Source: VXNE01 sp963668365
GTDB taxonomy: Bacteria > Pseudomonadota > Gammaproteobacteria > Pseudomonadales > Azotimanducaceae
NCBI GenBank assembly: GCA_963668365.1
Contig: OY764266.1
Coordinates: 2,604,001 to 2,668,000, forward strand
Length of the DNA: 64,000 bases
Reading direction: 5' to 3'
Shown here: in pieces, positions 1-9,910 of the stretch
Layout of the letters: the number at the start of each line of letters is the position of its first letter
How positions within the stretch are numbered: the first letter of the stretch is position 1
Notes under the pieces: model-generated
The model's input: the letters and a program-made list of their open reading frames with translations, nothing else
Databases searched by the model: none
What the model was told of the DNA's origin: nothing
Program-made: the position numbers and the translations under genes

Positions 1-1012
1 AACCAATTTTCACCCGCTGGCCGGTGCGCGCGGATTCGTGCACCGCATCGATGAGACGCATCGTGCCTACGGAAATGTCGGTCGGCAGAAACGTCGATTC
101 GCCCGTCGACAGGGCGTTGACCAGGTCGAGGAGTTCGGCGCGGTAGGGATTCAGTCCCGGCACTTCGACCGTCTCCTCCCGCGGCTCGCGATAGTCGGCG
201 TTCGCCCATGCGAACGTGGACGATTCGTCCCTGGGCCACGACCAGGCGGTTCTCGGGATCCAGATGGTGCCTTCTGTGCCGACAATTTCGCAGGTCCCGC
301 GGCGGGGCCAGCCGAAGCTGCAGTCGAACTGTCCGATCACGCCGTTCTCGAAGTGCAGCGTTCCCAGCAAGGTGTGCCAGATCTCGGCGTCCGCGTCGAA
401 ATTCCCGTTGGCCGACACCCACAGCGGATCGGCGCCGACCAGGTAACGGATGCTGCTGAGGCAATAGCAGCCGAGATCCATGGCGGCGCCGCCCCCCAGT
501 TCGCCGCGGCGACGCCAGTTGGTCGGGTTGGATGAGCCGGACGAAAAGCTCGCTCGTATGCAACGGAGTTCACCTACAGCGCCGCCGTCGAGGCGTTCTT
601 TCACCGCGTGCGTCTGCGGGTGGTACAGGTGCATGAACCCTTCCACTAGGATCACGCCGGCGGACTCGGCCGCCTGGAACATCCGCTCGGCCTCGTCGGC
701 ATTGAGAGCTATGGGTTTCTCGCAGAAGATGGCGCGAACCCCGCCGCGCACGCCGTCCAGCACGTTTTCCATGTGGGAGGCGGGCCACGACCCGACGATC
801 AGGACATCGGGCTGCTGTTCGGCCAGCATCTTCTGTGCATCGGAATAGGTGTTTTCGATGCCGAATAGCTCGGCGAAGTTGGCGAGCGACTCCGCGTGGG
901 CGTCGCAGGCCGCGACCGGTTCGATCTCCGGGATGTCCTTCCAGAGCGGTGCCAGAGTGCCCCTGGCATGGCCACCGCAGCCGATGATCGCCAGCTTGTA
1001 TTTGTCAGTCAT
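1..1012 (-). CDS. Gfo/Idh/MocA family oxidoreductase, 3' end beyond window
   Basis: NAD(P)-dependent oxidoreductase of the Gfo/Idh/MocA family, usually acting on sugars, inositols or related polyols in the cytoplasm. The reading frame starts at an ATG at 1012 and stays open to base 1, so the C-terminus is missing. The N-terminus (KLAIIGCGGHARG) is a Rossmann nucleotide-binding motif. The family signature EKPIAL, with the catalytic-site lysine, lies about 95 residues in, and GGGAAMDLGCY matches the substrate-domain motif. It runs in the same direction as the LLM and beta-helix genes to its right, which fits a carbohydrate-degradation neighbourhood. The substrate cannot be told from sequence alone. 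Confidence 0.88.
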   Translation of the reverse strand, partial: MTDKYKLAIIGCGGHARGTLAPLWKDIPEIEPVAACDAHAESLANFAELFGIENTYSDAQKMLAEQQPDVLIVGSWPASHMENVLDGVRGGVRAIFCEKPIALNADEAERMFQAAESAGVILVEGFMHLYHPQTHAVKERLDGGAVGELRCIRASFSSGSSNPTNWRRRGELGGGAAMDLGCYCLSSIRYLVGADPLWVSANGNFDADAEIWHTLLGTLHFENGVIGQFDCSFGWPRRGTCEIVGTEGTIWIPRTAWSWPRDESSTFAWANADYREPREETVEVPGLNPYRAELLDLVNALSTGESTFLPTDISVGTMRLIDAVHESARTGQRVKIG

Positions 1013-1147
1013 GTTGTCCCTCCCTCCGGGGCAGATAACCAAATAAGCAGCCCGAGGTCCAGCGCGCGACGCTGAGATTCGCTAAGCGTCGGTCCCCAGG
1101 GTGTCGGAACCGCGCTTGATGGGGGGTTGCAGCCCTGACGCAACATC

Positions 1148-1170
1148 TTTACCAATTGATGGTTGGTAAA
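1148..1170. promoter_or_regulatory. Perfect 8-bp inverted repeat upstream of AbrB-like gene
   Basis: TTTACCAA and TTGGTAAA are exact inverted copies separated by 7 bases, 51 bp before the AbrB-like start. Such symmetry fits an operator for an autoregulated dimeric regulator. It could instead be a hairpin, but no T-run follows. Confidence 0.45.
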
Positions 1171-1220
1171 GAATGGCATACCGTTCGATTGAACCGGCCG
1201 TATTGAAAAAGACAACGCCC

Positions 1221-1553
1221 ATGCCGCGAGTGAGCGCCAAACGCCAGATAACGCTTCCCATCGATCAATGCAGGGAGGTCGGGATAGGTCCAGGGGACGA
1301 GTACCGCAGTTTCGTTGCTGATGGCCAGATCACTATCGTGCGAAAGACTCGTGGTGCGGCCAAGGGGTTCCTGCGCCACGTGGTAGGCGATCCAACCGTT
1401 GGCGACGAGGAGTCGCTGCAAGACGCGCTGGACGAGTCATCCCCGATTGTCTTCAAGGCGTTGCAAGCGGCATCCGACGCGGGTGAAGCGCTTGATGCCG
1501 TCTACACGTTCGATTCGGCAATGCGGGGGTTTCCTCATACCACGCCGCCTTGA
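1221..1553 (+). CDS. AbrB/SpoVT-type DNA-binding protein
   Basis: Small protein (110 residues) whose first ~45 residues look like a SpoVT-AbrB swapped-hairpin DNA-binding domain: MPRVSAKRQITLP followed by REVGIGPGDEY and a short IT/IVRK strand. Such domains occur in transition-state regulators and in MazE/VapB-type antitoxins. The remaining ~65 residues are acidic and of no family I recognise. The ATG at 1221 is preferred over an upstream in-frame one at 1173 because the conserved domain begins there. No toxin gene follows, so it may be an orphan antitoxin or a stand-alone regulator. The inverted repeat at 1148-1170 may be its own operator. Confidence 0.7.
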   Translation: MPRVSAKRQITLPIDQCREVGIGPGDEYRSFVADGQITIVRKTRGAAKGFLRHVVGDPTVGDEESLQDALDESSPIVFKALQAASDAGEALDAVYTFDSAMRGFPHTTPP

Positions 1554-1591
1554 AAGGACCTCGACACGGGCTCGAGTCAGGAGATTCTCGA

Positions 1592-2611
1592 TCACAGCGC
1601 GCGCAGGGCCGGCATCACTTCCTGCGCAAGCGCCTCCTGGGTGCCGAAGGCGCGTCCGCCCGCGAAATAGATGTGGCTCAAGCCGAGTTCCACGATGGGC
1701 GTGAGGCGCTCCACGACCTCTTCCGCCGTTCCAGCGACGGCGAACCAGTCGATGAAGTCCCGATCGAGAACTTTCGTGTGCGGGGCGTCGCCCTGCGAGT
1801 GATGCGCGGTGTCGTACTCGGTCTGCAGTCTCGATGTGACGCGGCGCATGACTTCGGGTTGACTGGCAAAGTCGGTTCCGGCGCCGGCGCTGAAATGCGC
1901 GAATGTCGCGACCCCGCCGCGGATGGACTCGCGAACCCGTTCCCTGTCGGTTCCGACGGCGACGTTGAGGTATGCGCCGATGGGAATGCTCGCGGCATCG
2001 CGCCCGGCGGTTTCGGCGGCGCGGCGGACGGTATCGATTCCCCAGGACAGGCGATCGAGATCGGCGCCCACGGCCAGCGTCACGCGGTCGGCGAGGCTCG
2101 CCGCGAGCGCGAGGGACCTGGGGCCCGATCCCACCATGTCCACGGGCACTTTTTCGACGTCGACGAGATCGAGCCAGCGCAGGCGGCTGGGGAAGCCGTT
2201 CTGGTCGACCTCTCCGCCCGAGAGGTATCCCTGCAGGTCACGCACGTAGGCTCCGTATTCCCTGAGGGACGCGATCTTTCGGCCGATGTGCAGCACCGCG
2301 CTGTCGCCGCGTCCAATGCCGAGGATGGCCCGACCGTCGCTTTCGGCCTGCACGCTCATGATGCTCGTCGCGGTCACCGCGGCGTGGCGCGTAATGGGAT
2401 TGGTCACGCCGGTGCCGAGCATGATGGACGAGGTGGCCTTGGCGCATAGCGCGAGCTGCGAATAGACGTCCCCCCGGAGGTTCTGGCTGTCCGTCAGCAG
2501 GAAGATGTCGAAGCCGTTGCGCTCCGCGGCCTCGGCTGCGGGCACGGCGATCCCGGGCGTCGCGAGGCCCATGGCTGCGAACTGAATGGAACCGGAACGC
2601 GGTGTTCCCAT
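1592..2611 (-). CDS. LLM class flavin-dependent oxidoreductase
   Basis: Luciferase-like monooxygenase (TIM-barrel) family member of 339 residues, using FMN or F420 to oxidise an unidentified small molecule. Family marks are the N-terminal barrel strand with FDIFLLTDSQ, the LGTGVTNPITRH segment, the ILGIGRGDSA turn and VPVDMVGSGPRSL in the middle, and FAVAGTAEEVVERL near the C-terminus. The ATG at 2611 has an AAGGCG-type ribosome site nearby and is preferred over a TTG ten codons upstream. It sits 39 bp downstream of the beta-helix gene on the same strand, so the two may be co-transcribed. Cofactor and substrate are unknown. Confidence 0.85.
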   Translation of the reverse strand: MGTPRSGSIQFAAMGLATPGIAVPAAEAAERNGFDIFLLTDSQNLRGDVYSQLALCAKATSSIMLGTGVTNPITRHAAVTATSIMSVQAESDGRAILGIGRGDSAVLHIGRKIASLREYGAYVRDLQGYLSGGEVDQNGFPSRLRWLDLVDVEKVPVDMVGSGPRSLALAASLADRVTLAVGADLDRLSWGIDTVRRAAETAGRDAASIPIGAYLNVAVGTDRERVRESIRGGVATFAHFSAGAGTDFASQPEVMRRVTSRLQTEYDTAHHSQGDAPHTKVLDRDFIDWFAVAGTAEEVVERLTPIVELGLSHIYFAGGRAFGTQEALAQEVMPALRAL

Positions 2612-2650
2612 CGCTTCGCCTTTGTCGACTTTCAGGGACAACTGGCCGGA

Positions 2651-4942
2651 CTACCTGAGCCGGTCGGGAAAGTCCTCGGTGAGGCCCATTTCGCGCATGT
2701 CGAGCGACTTGATGCCCATCTTCATGGCTGGCGAATCCGGCTTCAGGCGAAAGTCCTCGTTATCCCAGTCTTCCAGGAGGGGATCCGCATAGATGCTGTT
2801 CTCGGCATAGCCTAGCGCGCGGAGCTTCTCCAAAACCTCGGCGTCCTCCTCGGAGACGCCCTGGACGAAATAGACGTTCCCGTCGATGGTCGTGTTCTCC
2901 ATTCGACCTAGATGCTCCCAGATGTCCATGTCCTGGATCAGGCGCCCCGCCAGGGAGTAGAACGGCCCGTCGTAGCGGTATCCCCGCCGCGGTTCCTTCA
3001 TTGCCCCGGTATGCAGCATGACATTCCCCGTGATCCTCGAGCCGTTGATGGGCCGCTGGCCGATCCAGATGTAGCAACCCGGATAGACATCGCAGATCAC
3101 GTTGTTCTCCACGTACGTCTCGTGCCTGTGGATGATGCCGCAGGAATTGGTCTTGTAGATGACGTTCTCCGCGATCGTGGTCTTGCGCTGGAAGTCGTCG
3201 ATGCGAATCGCGCCGGCGATGCGCGGATTGAAGATGTGGTGGACGTAGTTGCGCCGGATGACGTTGTTCTCTCCCGCCCCCGAGATGTTGATGGACGCCC
3301 CGTCGACGAAGACCTGGTTCGCGCGGGAGACGTCGTTGTATTCGACGACGTTGTCTCTCGTGTGCAGGTACTGCGTGACCAGCGGCCAGTCTATGACGCC
3401 CCGCACTTTCGAGTCTCTCGCGTCCTTTTGCACGGCCTCCGGGTCTTCGATCTCGTGCCAGCGGATGCAGGGCGCGCACTCCCGCATCTTGAGGACGTTG
3501 TAGGCCTCTTCCGGGATGAAGAACTGCGGCCGCACGCCGCACAGGCAGATCGCCTTGCGGGGCATGTTGTGGATGGAGTTATGGGCGATCCGGTTCTCCG
3601 AACTCTGGTGCACGATGATTCCGTGGGAATGCCAGAAGATCTCCCCGAGGTGGTGGAGATGGTTGTTCACTATCTCGTTGTTCTTGTTGACGTCCTTGGT
3701 GCCCGGACCGTAGCCGAGCAGGAGGATGCCCGAGCAGCCGAGGTGGCTCAGCTCGTTGCGGGTGACGACGATTCTCTGGCAATGCAGGTCGAGCCGGATG
3801 GCTTCGCCGCCGCTGTTGAAGAACCGGCAGTTTTCGATCCGGCAGTCTTCCGCGCCCCGCAGGCGAAGCAGCCCGTGGCCCTGGTCGATCATCGCCCAGT
3901 CGTGCTGGATCGACATGGTGTCGTCCGAGACGACGTACCGGTCGCCCTGGGTGAAGGCGAGGCCGTCGAACACGATGCCCCGGACGGGCGTGTCCGTCGG
4001 GCCTTCGACATCGACGTCGCCCTCGACGCGCACCAGCTCCATCAGGGACGGCGCGAAGATCTCGTTGCCGGGCTTCTCCTCCAGAGGCCAGAGGTAGAGC
4101 TTCTTCTCTTTCGAGTTGAGGACCCACTCTCCGGGGTGGGTCAGGCCCTCGGGCACGTTCTCGATCGCGGCCGTCGTCTCGCCGCGGTCGATGCCCCCCG
4201 TCGCCTTCAGCACGTAGCCGCTCTGGGCCGCCGTCTTGGCCAGGTTCCATTCCTCGTCGACGAACGCGAGCGGCAGGATCGCCATGGCGTATCCGAAGCG
4301 GATGACGAGCTCCACGTCTTCCAGGTTGTCCCAGTTGCGCAAGGCGCCCTCGGGGAAACCGAGATATCGAAGCGGATCGAGCGCCCCTTCGTAGTCGGAC
4401 ATGTCGCCCGCGCCCAGCTTGAATTCCCCTGGCGGGGGTTCGGTGCGCCTCAGGCGTACCGTCGTCGGGTTGAAACCGTCGGTCCGCGCGCGTTGAAGGC
4501 GCCGGTCGCCATCGTAGAGGGTCCGGAAAGCGCCAAGGTCGGACGGCACGTCGGCGACCCACACATGAGGCTGCGCCATGTGGGAGAGGCCCTCGGGGAC
4601 GTCCCTGTCCAGCTCCCGCCATCCCTCGATTCGCACGCCCGAAGAGAAGATCGGTTCCTCGCCCGGGTAGGCGGCATACGTGATCGTCCGGCCGGCGTCG
4701 GCGGAGTCTTCCAGTCCCAGAACGACAGTCTCCGTGAGGTAGTGCCTGCCGCCTCGAATCCGGACCACGATGTCCCCATTTTTTCCCTGCTTCAGTTCCC
4801 GCACGGCATCGCGCGCTCTCGCGAGTGTCGCGAACGGTCCGTCGGTCCGGTCTGAATTCGGGCTCTCCAAGGTGCCGGTCCAGGCATCGTCACCGTCCGT
4901 GGCGACGTAGAAATCGGCGTTTTGTCCTGCTTGCACGTTCAT
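2651..4942 (-). CDS. Right-handed parallel beta-helix repeat protein
   Basis: A 763-residue protein of the pectate-lyase-like right-handed beta-helix type. The N-terminal part (FYVATDGDDAWTGT, then FATLARARDAVREL) is the typical entry of polysaccharide lyase or glycosidase-like beta-helices. The centre carries many short N/H-rich turns such as IENCRFFNSGG, NEIVNNHLHHLG and NVVEYNDVSR expected of successive coils. The role is probably carbohydrate cleavage or binding, but no catalytic residues can be assigned. The start at 4942 is fixed by GGAGGAGG five bases upstream. No clear signal peptide is visible, which is odd for this class. It is divergent from the ThuA-like gene and shares a 118-bp promoter region with it. 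Confidence 0.82.
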   Translation of the reverse strand: MNVQAGQNADFYVATDGDDAWTGTLESPNSDRTDGPFATLARARDAVRELKQGKNGDIVVRIRGGRHYLTETVVLGLEDSADAGRTITYAAYPGEEPIFSSGVRIEGWRELDRDVPEGLSHMAQPHVWVADVPSDLGAFRTLYDGDRRLQRARTDGFNPTTVRLRRTEPPPGEFKLGAGDMSDYEGALDPLRYLGFPEGALRNWDNLEDVELVIRFGYAMAILPLAFVDEEWNLAKTAAQSGYVLKATGGIDRGETTAAIENVPEGLTHPGEWVLNSKEKKLYLWPLEEKPGNEIFAPSLMELVRVEGDVDVEGPTDTPVRGIVFDGLAFTQGDRYVVSDDTMSIQHDWAMIDQGHGLLRLRGAEDCRIENCRFFNSGGEAIRLDLHCQRIVVTRNELSHLGCSGILLLGYGPGTKDVNKNNEIVNNHLHHLGEIFWHSHGIIVHQSSENRIAHNSIHNMPRKAICLCGVRPQFFIPEEAYNVLKMRECAPCIRWHEIEDPEAVQKDARDSKVRGVIDWPLVTQYLHTRDNVVEYNDVSRANQVFVDGASINISGAGENNVIRRNYVHHIFNPRIAGAIRIDDFQRKTTIAENVIYKTNSCGIIHRHETYVENNVICDVYPGCYIWIGQRPINGSRITGNVMLHTGAMKEPRRGYRYDGPFYSLAGRLIQDMDIWEHLGRMENTTIDGNVYFVQGVSEEDAEVLEKLRALGYAENSIYADPLLEDWDNEDFRLKPDSPAMKMGIKSLDMREMGLTEDFPDRLR

Positions 4943-5060
4943 CTGGTCCTCCTCCAACGCCCTCAATCATCGCCAATGGCCAGCGGTGGTTCAATGCCTC
5001 GCGTCGAATCGATCGGCTCTCCGACCTATACTCGAACGCGAACAGGGAGGAAAAAAGCAC

Positions 5061-5774
5061 ATGAGCGAACTTTCAGTTGCCGTGCTCACCGGAGGGCACA
5101 GGCACCACGTCATACAGTTCATAGATTTCTTCACCAGCCTTGATGGCGTCGACGCATACGTGTTCAACATCAACGATTGGCTCACGCCCGCGGGTCTCGA
5201 CGACCGTCGCTACTTTGCGGGTAAGAGGGACGTCCACGATGCGGTGCGCGACAGCTTCGATGTCACCGTCTTCTATACGATGACGCAGGAAGGGCCGAAC
5301 GAAGAGGAAAGGGCTTCCGTCGAACGGCTGATCGAGAACGGGCAGTCCATTTTCGTCCTGCACCATTCAGTGCTGCATTGGCGATACGACGACCGCTGGG
5401 GACAGATCATGGGGCTCGGGGGAGCGCGGTGGGTGCGGGACGTGGACTGCGGCGGACCGGTGAACGGTGTTTGGTTCGGGACGGTTCCGGTCAAGGTCAA
5501 TACCGATCATCCGCTTTCGGCCGGTCTGGCCGATTTCGAGATCGAGGACGAGACCTACGCGGTCCGCGACTGCGAAGACGATTGCGACGTGCTCCTGACA
5601 ACGGACCGGCCCAACGCCATGCGCACGCTCGCGTGGACGCGCATGGAAGGGGAGTCCCGGATTTTTTGCCTGCAGCTCGGGCATGACCCCCAGACCTGGA
5701 ATCACCCCGCCTTCCGCACGGTGGTCGGGAACGGACTGCGGTGGTGCGGGGGCAAGACATCGGATCTGGGTTAG
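5061..5774 (+). CDS. ThuA-like domain protein
   Basis: A 237-residue protein resembling the trehalose-utilisation ThuA fold (glutamine-amidotransferase-like). Seen are an N-terminal strand and loop VAVLTGGHRHH, the FYTMTQEG segment, and FVLHHSVLHW, followed by a glycine-rich loop and HPLSAGL near residue 150. The C-terminal LQLGHDPQTWNHPAF segment matches the conserved end of the family. A GGGAGG ribosome site ten bases before the ATG at 5061 supports the start. ThuA-like genes commonly lie beside Gfo/Idh oxidoreductases in sugar-catabolism loci, as here. The reaction is not established for most members. Confidence 0.85.
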   Translation: MSELSVAVLTGGHRHHVIQFIDFFTSLDGVDAYVFNINDWLTPAGLDDRRYFAGKRDVHDAVRDSFDVTVFYTMTQEGPNEEERASVERLIENGQSIFVLHHSVLHWRYDDRWGQIMGLGGARWVRDVDCGGPVNGVWFGTVPVKVNTDHPLSAGLADFEIEDETYAVRDCEDDCDVLLTTDRPNAMRTLAWTRMEGESRIFCLQLGHDPQTWNHPAFRTVVGNGLRWCGGKTSDLG

Positions 5775-5986
5775 CGGTAACAGCACCCTGTCTGAAACCG
5801 GCGATAGGTATTGAAGTCCGGCAAGGTCGAGACTCCGCCCTGCCGGGGCTCGATGCGGAGCACGAGAGCCTGGCCGAAAAGGGGGTGCCTATCCCCGGAT
5901 CAGGCGTGTTCGAAGTTCAAGGTTGGAGTGGGACGTTGTGTGCAGAATGGACCGCGCGCAGCCCGGGTCACTGCGTTTCCTTTGGG

Positions 5987-6302
5987 CTAGTTCCTGCGCC
6001 GGCGGTAGCGTCTGAGGGCGTCGGCGTAGGCTTGGTCGTGCGTTCCGACGGCAATCGGGTCACCGACGTCGGCGGTTACGCCGAATGCGAAACGGTAGCT
6101 ACCACTTAGACGGACCGAATACACGCCTGGCATGTGAGTCAATTGTTCGTAGTTGCGTCCGGGGGACAGTTCGCCTTTGAGCAGTTCCTCGACTGCCCGA
6201 CCAAGTTCCTCCCGCATCACTTGGAGGTAGCCGCTTTGCATTCCTTTTGAAAGTGCCTGTCGGTTCCAGGAATGCGCGGAGCGGTGGCCGGCTACTCGTC
6301 AT
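5987..6302 (-). pseudogene. RelE/ParE-type toxin gene broken by a frameshift
   Basis: Two frames together give one RelE/ParE-like toxin of about 105 residues. The 5' part, from an ATG at 6302, reads up to TGTFKRNAKRLPPS. The rest continues in another frame with REELGRAVEELLKGE, then YEQLTHMPGVYSVRLSGSYR and IAVGTHDQAY. That order (FKR..AKRL, helix, GVYSVR..GSYR, GTHDxAY) is the usual layout of the family. The two halves are offset by one base near 6215-6225, so no full toxin can be made unless the ribosome shifts or the base is a sequencing error. The start codon overlaps the stop of the upstream gene (ATGACGAGTAG), as in coupled toxin-antitoxin operons. Confidence 0.7.
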
Positions 6303-6801
6303 GGAGTGACGCGAGCCACTCCGACGACGTGGCAAAGGTGCGACCGGCGGGGAAATCGGCCCTGTCCCTGACGCCGTCGAAGATCAGCACGGACCATCTC
6401 ACTTCCTGCATGGTGGCGATAATCCACAGGTACAGGTTGTCCAGGCAGTCGAGTGCGTCGAAGACGTCGTGCGAAGGTGGAGCATCCAGCTCGATGAATA
6501 CCTCGCGCAGTTGCTGGAGTTGCTTCCGACGGTGTTTGAAGTAAGCCTCGGTCTGTTCCAGAGCGCTGGCGCCCTCGCCGTTGGGATCGACGATCTTTTC
6601 CGGATCGTGCTTCTTCAACGCTTCGGCCAAGGTGTCGCCCGCGCGATCGATCACGGGCCGGAGACTCTCGTGTTGCTCGCGGAGTGCGGTCGCGTGGGCA
6701 TCGAGGAGTTCGGCGGAGACCGGGACGTCGAGGTCGGGACCGGACACGAGCGCAGGCAACGCACGGCTGACGTCGCGTATGGTGTTCGAGCGTGCCAACA
6801 T
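6292..6801 (-). CDS. Hypothetical protein paired with the broken toxin gene
   Basis: A 169-residue protein that I do not recognise. It is mostly helical and acidic, with a likely coiled stretch (LEQTEAYFKHRRKQLQQLRE) around residue 90 and a hydrophobic LDNLYLWIIATMQE helix near residue 130. Its stop codon overlaps the start of the frameshifted RelE-like gene, so the two were translated together. Its position fits an antitoxin or toxin partner, but there is no DNA-binding motif I can name. The ATG at 6801 is chosen over an upstream TTG at 6837. Confidence 0.55.
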   Translation of the reverse strand: MLARSNTIRDVSRALPALVSGPDLDVPVSAELLDAHATALREQHESLRPVIDRAGDTLAEALKKHDPEKIVDPNGEGASALEQTEAYFKHRRKQLQQLREVFIELDAPPSHDVFDALDCLDNLYLWIIATMQEVRWSVLIFDGVRDRADFPAGRTFATSSEWLASLHDE

Positions 6802-7025
6802 GAAGCGAGTCGGGGACTGATCCAGCGGATCACCCAATATACCGCATCGTCATTGCTGTTCGCCAAGGTAGGTGTCGCCGGCATCGCCGGCACTGCGGTG
6901 CCTTGTGAGGGCACCGGCGCACCTGGAATCGCAGGCGGTCGATGGTAAACCATGTTTCTGGTCATCCCCGCATCCGTCACCCCGCCAGGACGGCAGGAAC
7001 GACAGATTGATGGCGAAGTGCCGCG

Positions 7026-7140
7026 TCAGTTCTCTTCGCGGCTCGGCTGTAAGCCGTGCTTTTTCAGATACGCCCTGCACTGGTCGCAAGTGAGGCCCAG
7101 CAGTTCGACAGCCTTGCGCTTGTTGTGTCGGGCCTGATCT
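7026..7140 (-). pseudogene. Fragment of pspF: C-terminal helix-turn-helix only
   Basis: This stretch translates to the last ~37 residues of PspF: DQARHNKRKAVELLGLT, then YLKKHGLQP and a stop. The intact pspF at 8912 ends with DQARHNQRKAAELLGLT and YLKKHGLQP in the same orientation. An in-frame TGA just upstream means nothing more of the gene is present. It is a degenerate duplicate 1.9 kb from its parent. The surrounding 6802-7298 stretch shows no other gene that I can support. Confidence 0.8.
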
Positions 7141-7298
7141 TTAGGTCACTCCGGCGGGGCGAGGGTTCAGTCGGGGAGAACTGCGCGGCAATCTGCAAGG
7201 ATTGAATGCTGATTTCATCAAATCCGGATAGAGAGTCTCGCGGTTCTCCGCGACTCGAGAACGCTTTGATTGCAACCGGCGGACTGAGGGTTACGACA

Positions 7299-7901
7299 CT
7301 AGAAGGCGTCGTCGTGGGCTTCCGATTGGCGAATCAACACTTCCTCTTTCATGGGGCGGACCAGGTTTCGCATTACCTCCTCCGGCGGCAGGTCGGCGAC
7401 GCGTGAGGCTTGCGCGTGCGCGGTCCGCCCGGCGGTGAGCGCCTCGGTTGTGCCTTCGAACGAGGAGCCGAGCACAATGAGCGCCAGAACCACTCCGAGT
7501 GCCTTGCCGCTCTTCCCGTCCCTGCGCCTGGCGATCCAGCCCGAGCCGAACGCGACCGATACGATCAGCACATAGATCGGAAGAATGAACAGGACGCACA
7601 CGAATCCTTCAAAGAGGACGATGGAACTGGCGAGGAGGACGATCAACGCGGTCAACGAGCGGTCAAGGTAGATGCGCCACCACCGCTCGTCGGACTTCGC
7701 CGGGCGCATGACAACGATGGCAAGGGCGCCGAGGTACGGCAGGCCAACGTACAGCAGGGCGGACGAATCGAGATCGTGCCGGATCAGGAGGTGAACGGTG
7801 ACCGAACCGAAGCCGATCAGAAGGAGGACGCCGAGCCATTTCACCCGGCGGTCGCCGTAGCGAGCTCGTAGGTGGCGCACGAACGCTTGCAAACGATTCA
7901 T
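7299..7901 (-). CDS. Hypothetical inner-membrane protein
   Basis: A 200-residue protein of no family I recognise. About four hydrophobic segments are visible: WLGVLLLIGFGSVTVHLLI (residues ~23-40), ALLYVGLPYLGALAIVV, a long ALIVLLASSIVLFEG plus VCVLFILPIYVLIVSVA block, and ALGVVLALIVLGSS. These are followed by a hydrophilic tail of about 45 residues. It begins one base after the desaturase stop, so it is almost certainly co-transcribed with pspF and the desaturase. That link suggests a role in envelope or membrane homeostasis, which is inference. Confidence 0.7.
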   Translation of the reverse strand: MNRLQAFVRHLRARYGDRRVKWLGVLLLIGFGSVTVHLLIRHDLDSSALLYVGLPYLGALAIVVMRPAKSDERWWRIYLDRSLTALIVLLASSIVLFEGFVCVLFILPIYVLIVSVAFGSGWIARRRDGKSGKALGVVLALIVLGSSFEGTTEALTAGRTAHAQASRVADLPPEEVMRNLVRPMKEEVLIRQSEAHDDAF

Positions 7902-7902
7902 G

Positions 7903-8904
7903 TCACGCCTGGGCGTCTCTTGCCTGCGCGTGCTGCAGGTCGAGAGTTCGTCTCGCCTGCGACGTGATCGGCGTTACGCCCAACCGTGGCGGAAGCCCGT
8001 CGGCCACCTGCACATTCCAGGCGAGCCCGAGTTTTCGCAACAGCTCGATGAAGCGGAACCCGGGATCGATCTGCCCCTGGTAGATTCCGTGCTGCGCCGA
8101 CGCGGGGAACGCGTGATGGTTGTTGTGCCAGCACTCACCCATCGACGGCAGGGCCGCCCAGGTCACGTTGTAGGCCTGGATGACACCTTCGTCCACCAGC
8201 CAGTCCTGTGTCCCGCGGGTGTGGCACAGATAGCCGACGTACCAGTGCGAATGGACGCCCACGGCAATCCGGACAACGGTGCCCCACACCAGCCAGGACA
8301 AACCGCCCAGGAGGAATAGTCCGACGGCGAGGCGAATCTGCTGCAGCATCCACGTCCGCTGCAGAAACTGGTAGAACCGGTCACGGGCGACGTCGTCGCC
8401 GGGGTCGAAGGCCGGCGGGTCGTCTAGGACCAGGCGGCAATGCAGGTTCCACCAGCCGTCGCGCAGCAGGCCGTGGCCGTGTCGCAGGTACGCGTGGCAA
8501 TCCGGCTGTCGCTGCGCCCAGTCGCGAAAGTCGTGGGTGCGCATCATCCAATGGGGACCCTGCATGCCGAACAGAACGCCAATCCAGATAAGCGTCCGCT
8601 CCAGCCATTTCGGACACTCGAACGTGCGGTGTATCAGGAGCCGGTGAAAGCCGACGGAGTGTCCTGCACACATGATGAGCGCCAGGAGCAGGACAAATGC
8701 GCCGAACGCTCCCCAGGTAAACGTCATCGGACCCAGTACCAACGCCCCCGCAAGGATGCTGCCATTCCAGACGGATCGGACGGGATCCCACTTCACGCGA
8801 CCCGCGACCGCGTTCGTGCCGGTCGAAAAAACCAGCGAATTGACCTTGTAGACGTCCTGGGGGCCGGCAGGTTCGGTAGCGCTCGTGTTGATGGCGGCGT
8901 GCAC
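7903..8904 (-). CDS. Fatty acid (acyl-CoA-type) desaturase
   Basis: Membrane di-iron desaturase of 333 residues that would introduce a double bond into acyl chains. Histidine boxes are visible: GHSVGFHRLLIHR in the first, RTHDFRDWAQ as a variant second box, and ECWHNNHHAFP as the third. Hydrophobic stretches ILAGALVLGPMTF and AFGAFVLLLALIM precede the first box and LAVGLFLLGGLSWLVWG lies before the third. The start is a GTG at 8904, only 7 bases after the pspF stop, implying one operon. Pairing with pspF points to membrane-fluidity adjustment under envelope stress, although the regulatory link is inferred only from position. Confidence 0.85.
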   Translation of the reverse strand: MHAAINTSATEPAGPQDVYKVNSLVFSTGTNAVAGRVKWDPVRSVWNGSILAGALVLGPMTFTWGAFGAFVLLLALIMCAGHSVGFHRLLIHRTFECPKWLERTLIWIGVLFGMQGPHWMMRTHDFRDWAQRQPDCHAYLRHGHGLLRDGWWNLHCRLVLDDPPAFDPGDDVARDRFYQFLQRTWMLQQIRLAVGLFLLGGLSWLVWGTVVRIAVGVHSHWYVGYLCHTRGTQDWLVDEGVIQAYNVTWAALPSMGECWHNNHHAFPASAQHGIYQGQIDPGFRFIELLRKLGLAWNVQVADGLPPRLGVTPITSQARRTLDLQHAQARDAQA

Positions 8905-8911
8905 GGATCAA

Positions 8912-9910
<999 letters not shown>

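Noticed and set aside
2912..4855. A 647-codon plus-strand frame
   Set aside because: Antisense shadow of the beta-helix gene, with low-complexity D/V/R/P composition and no recognisable motif.
5775..5986. Possible coding remnant between the ThuA-like gene and the toxin
   Set aside because: Frames on both strands are open for short stretches only and show no convincing family motif.
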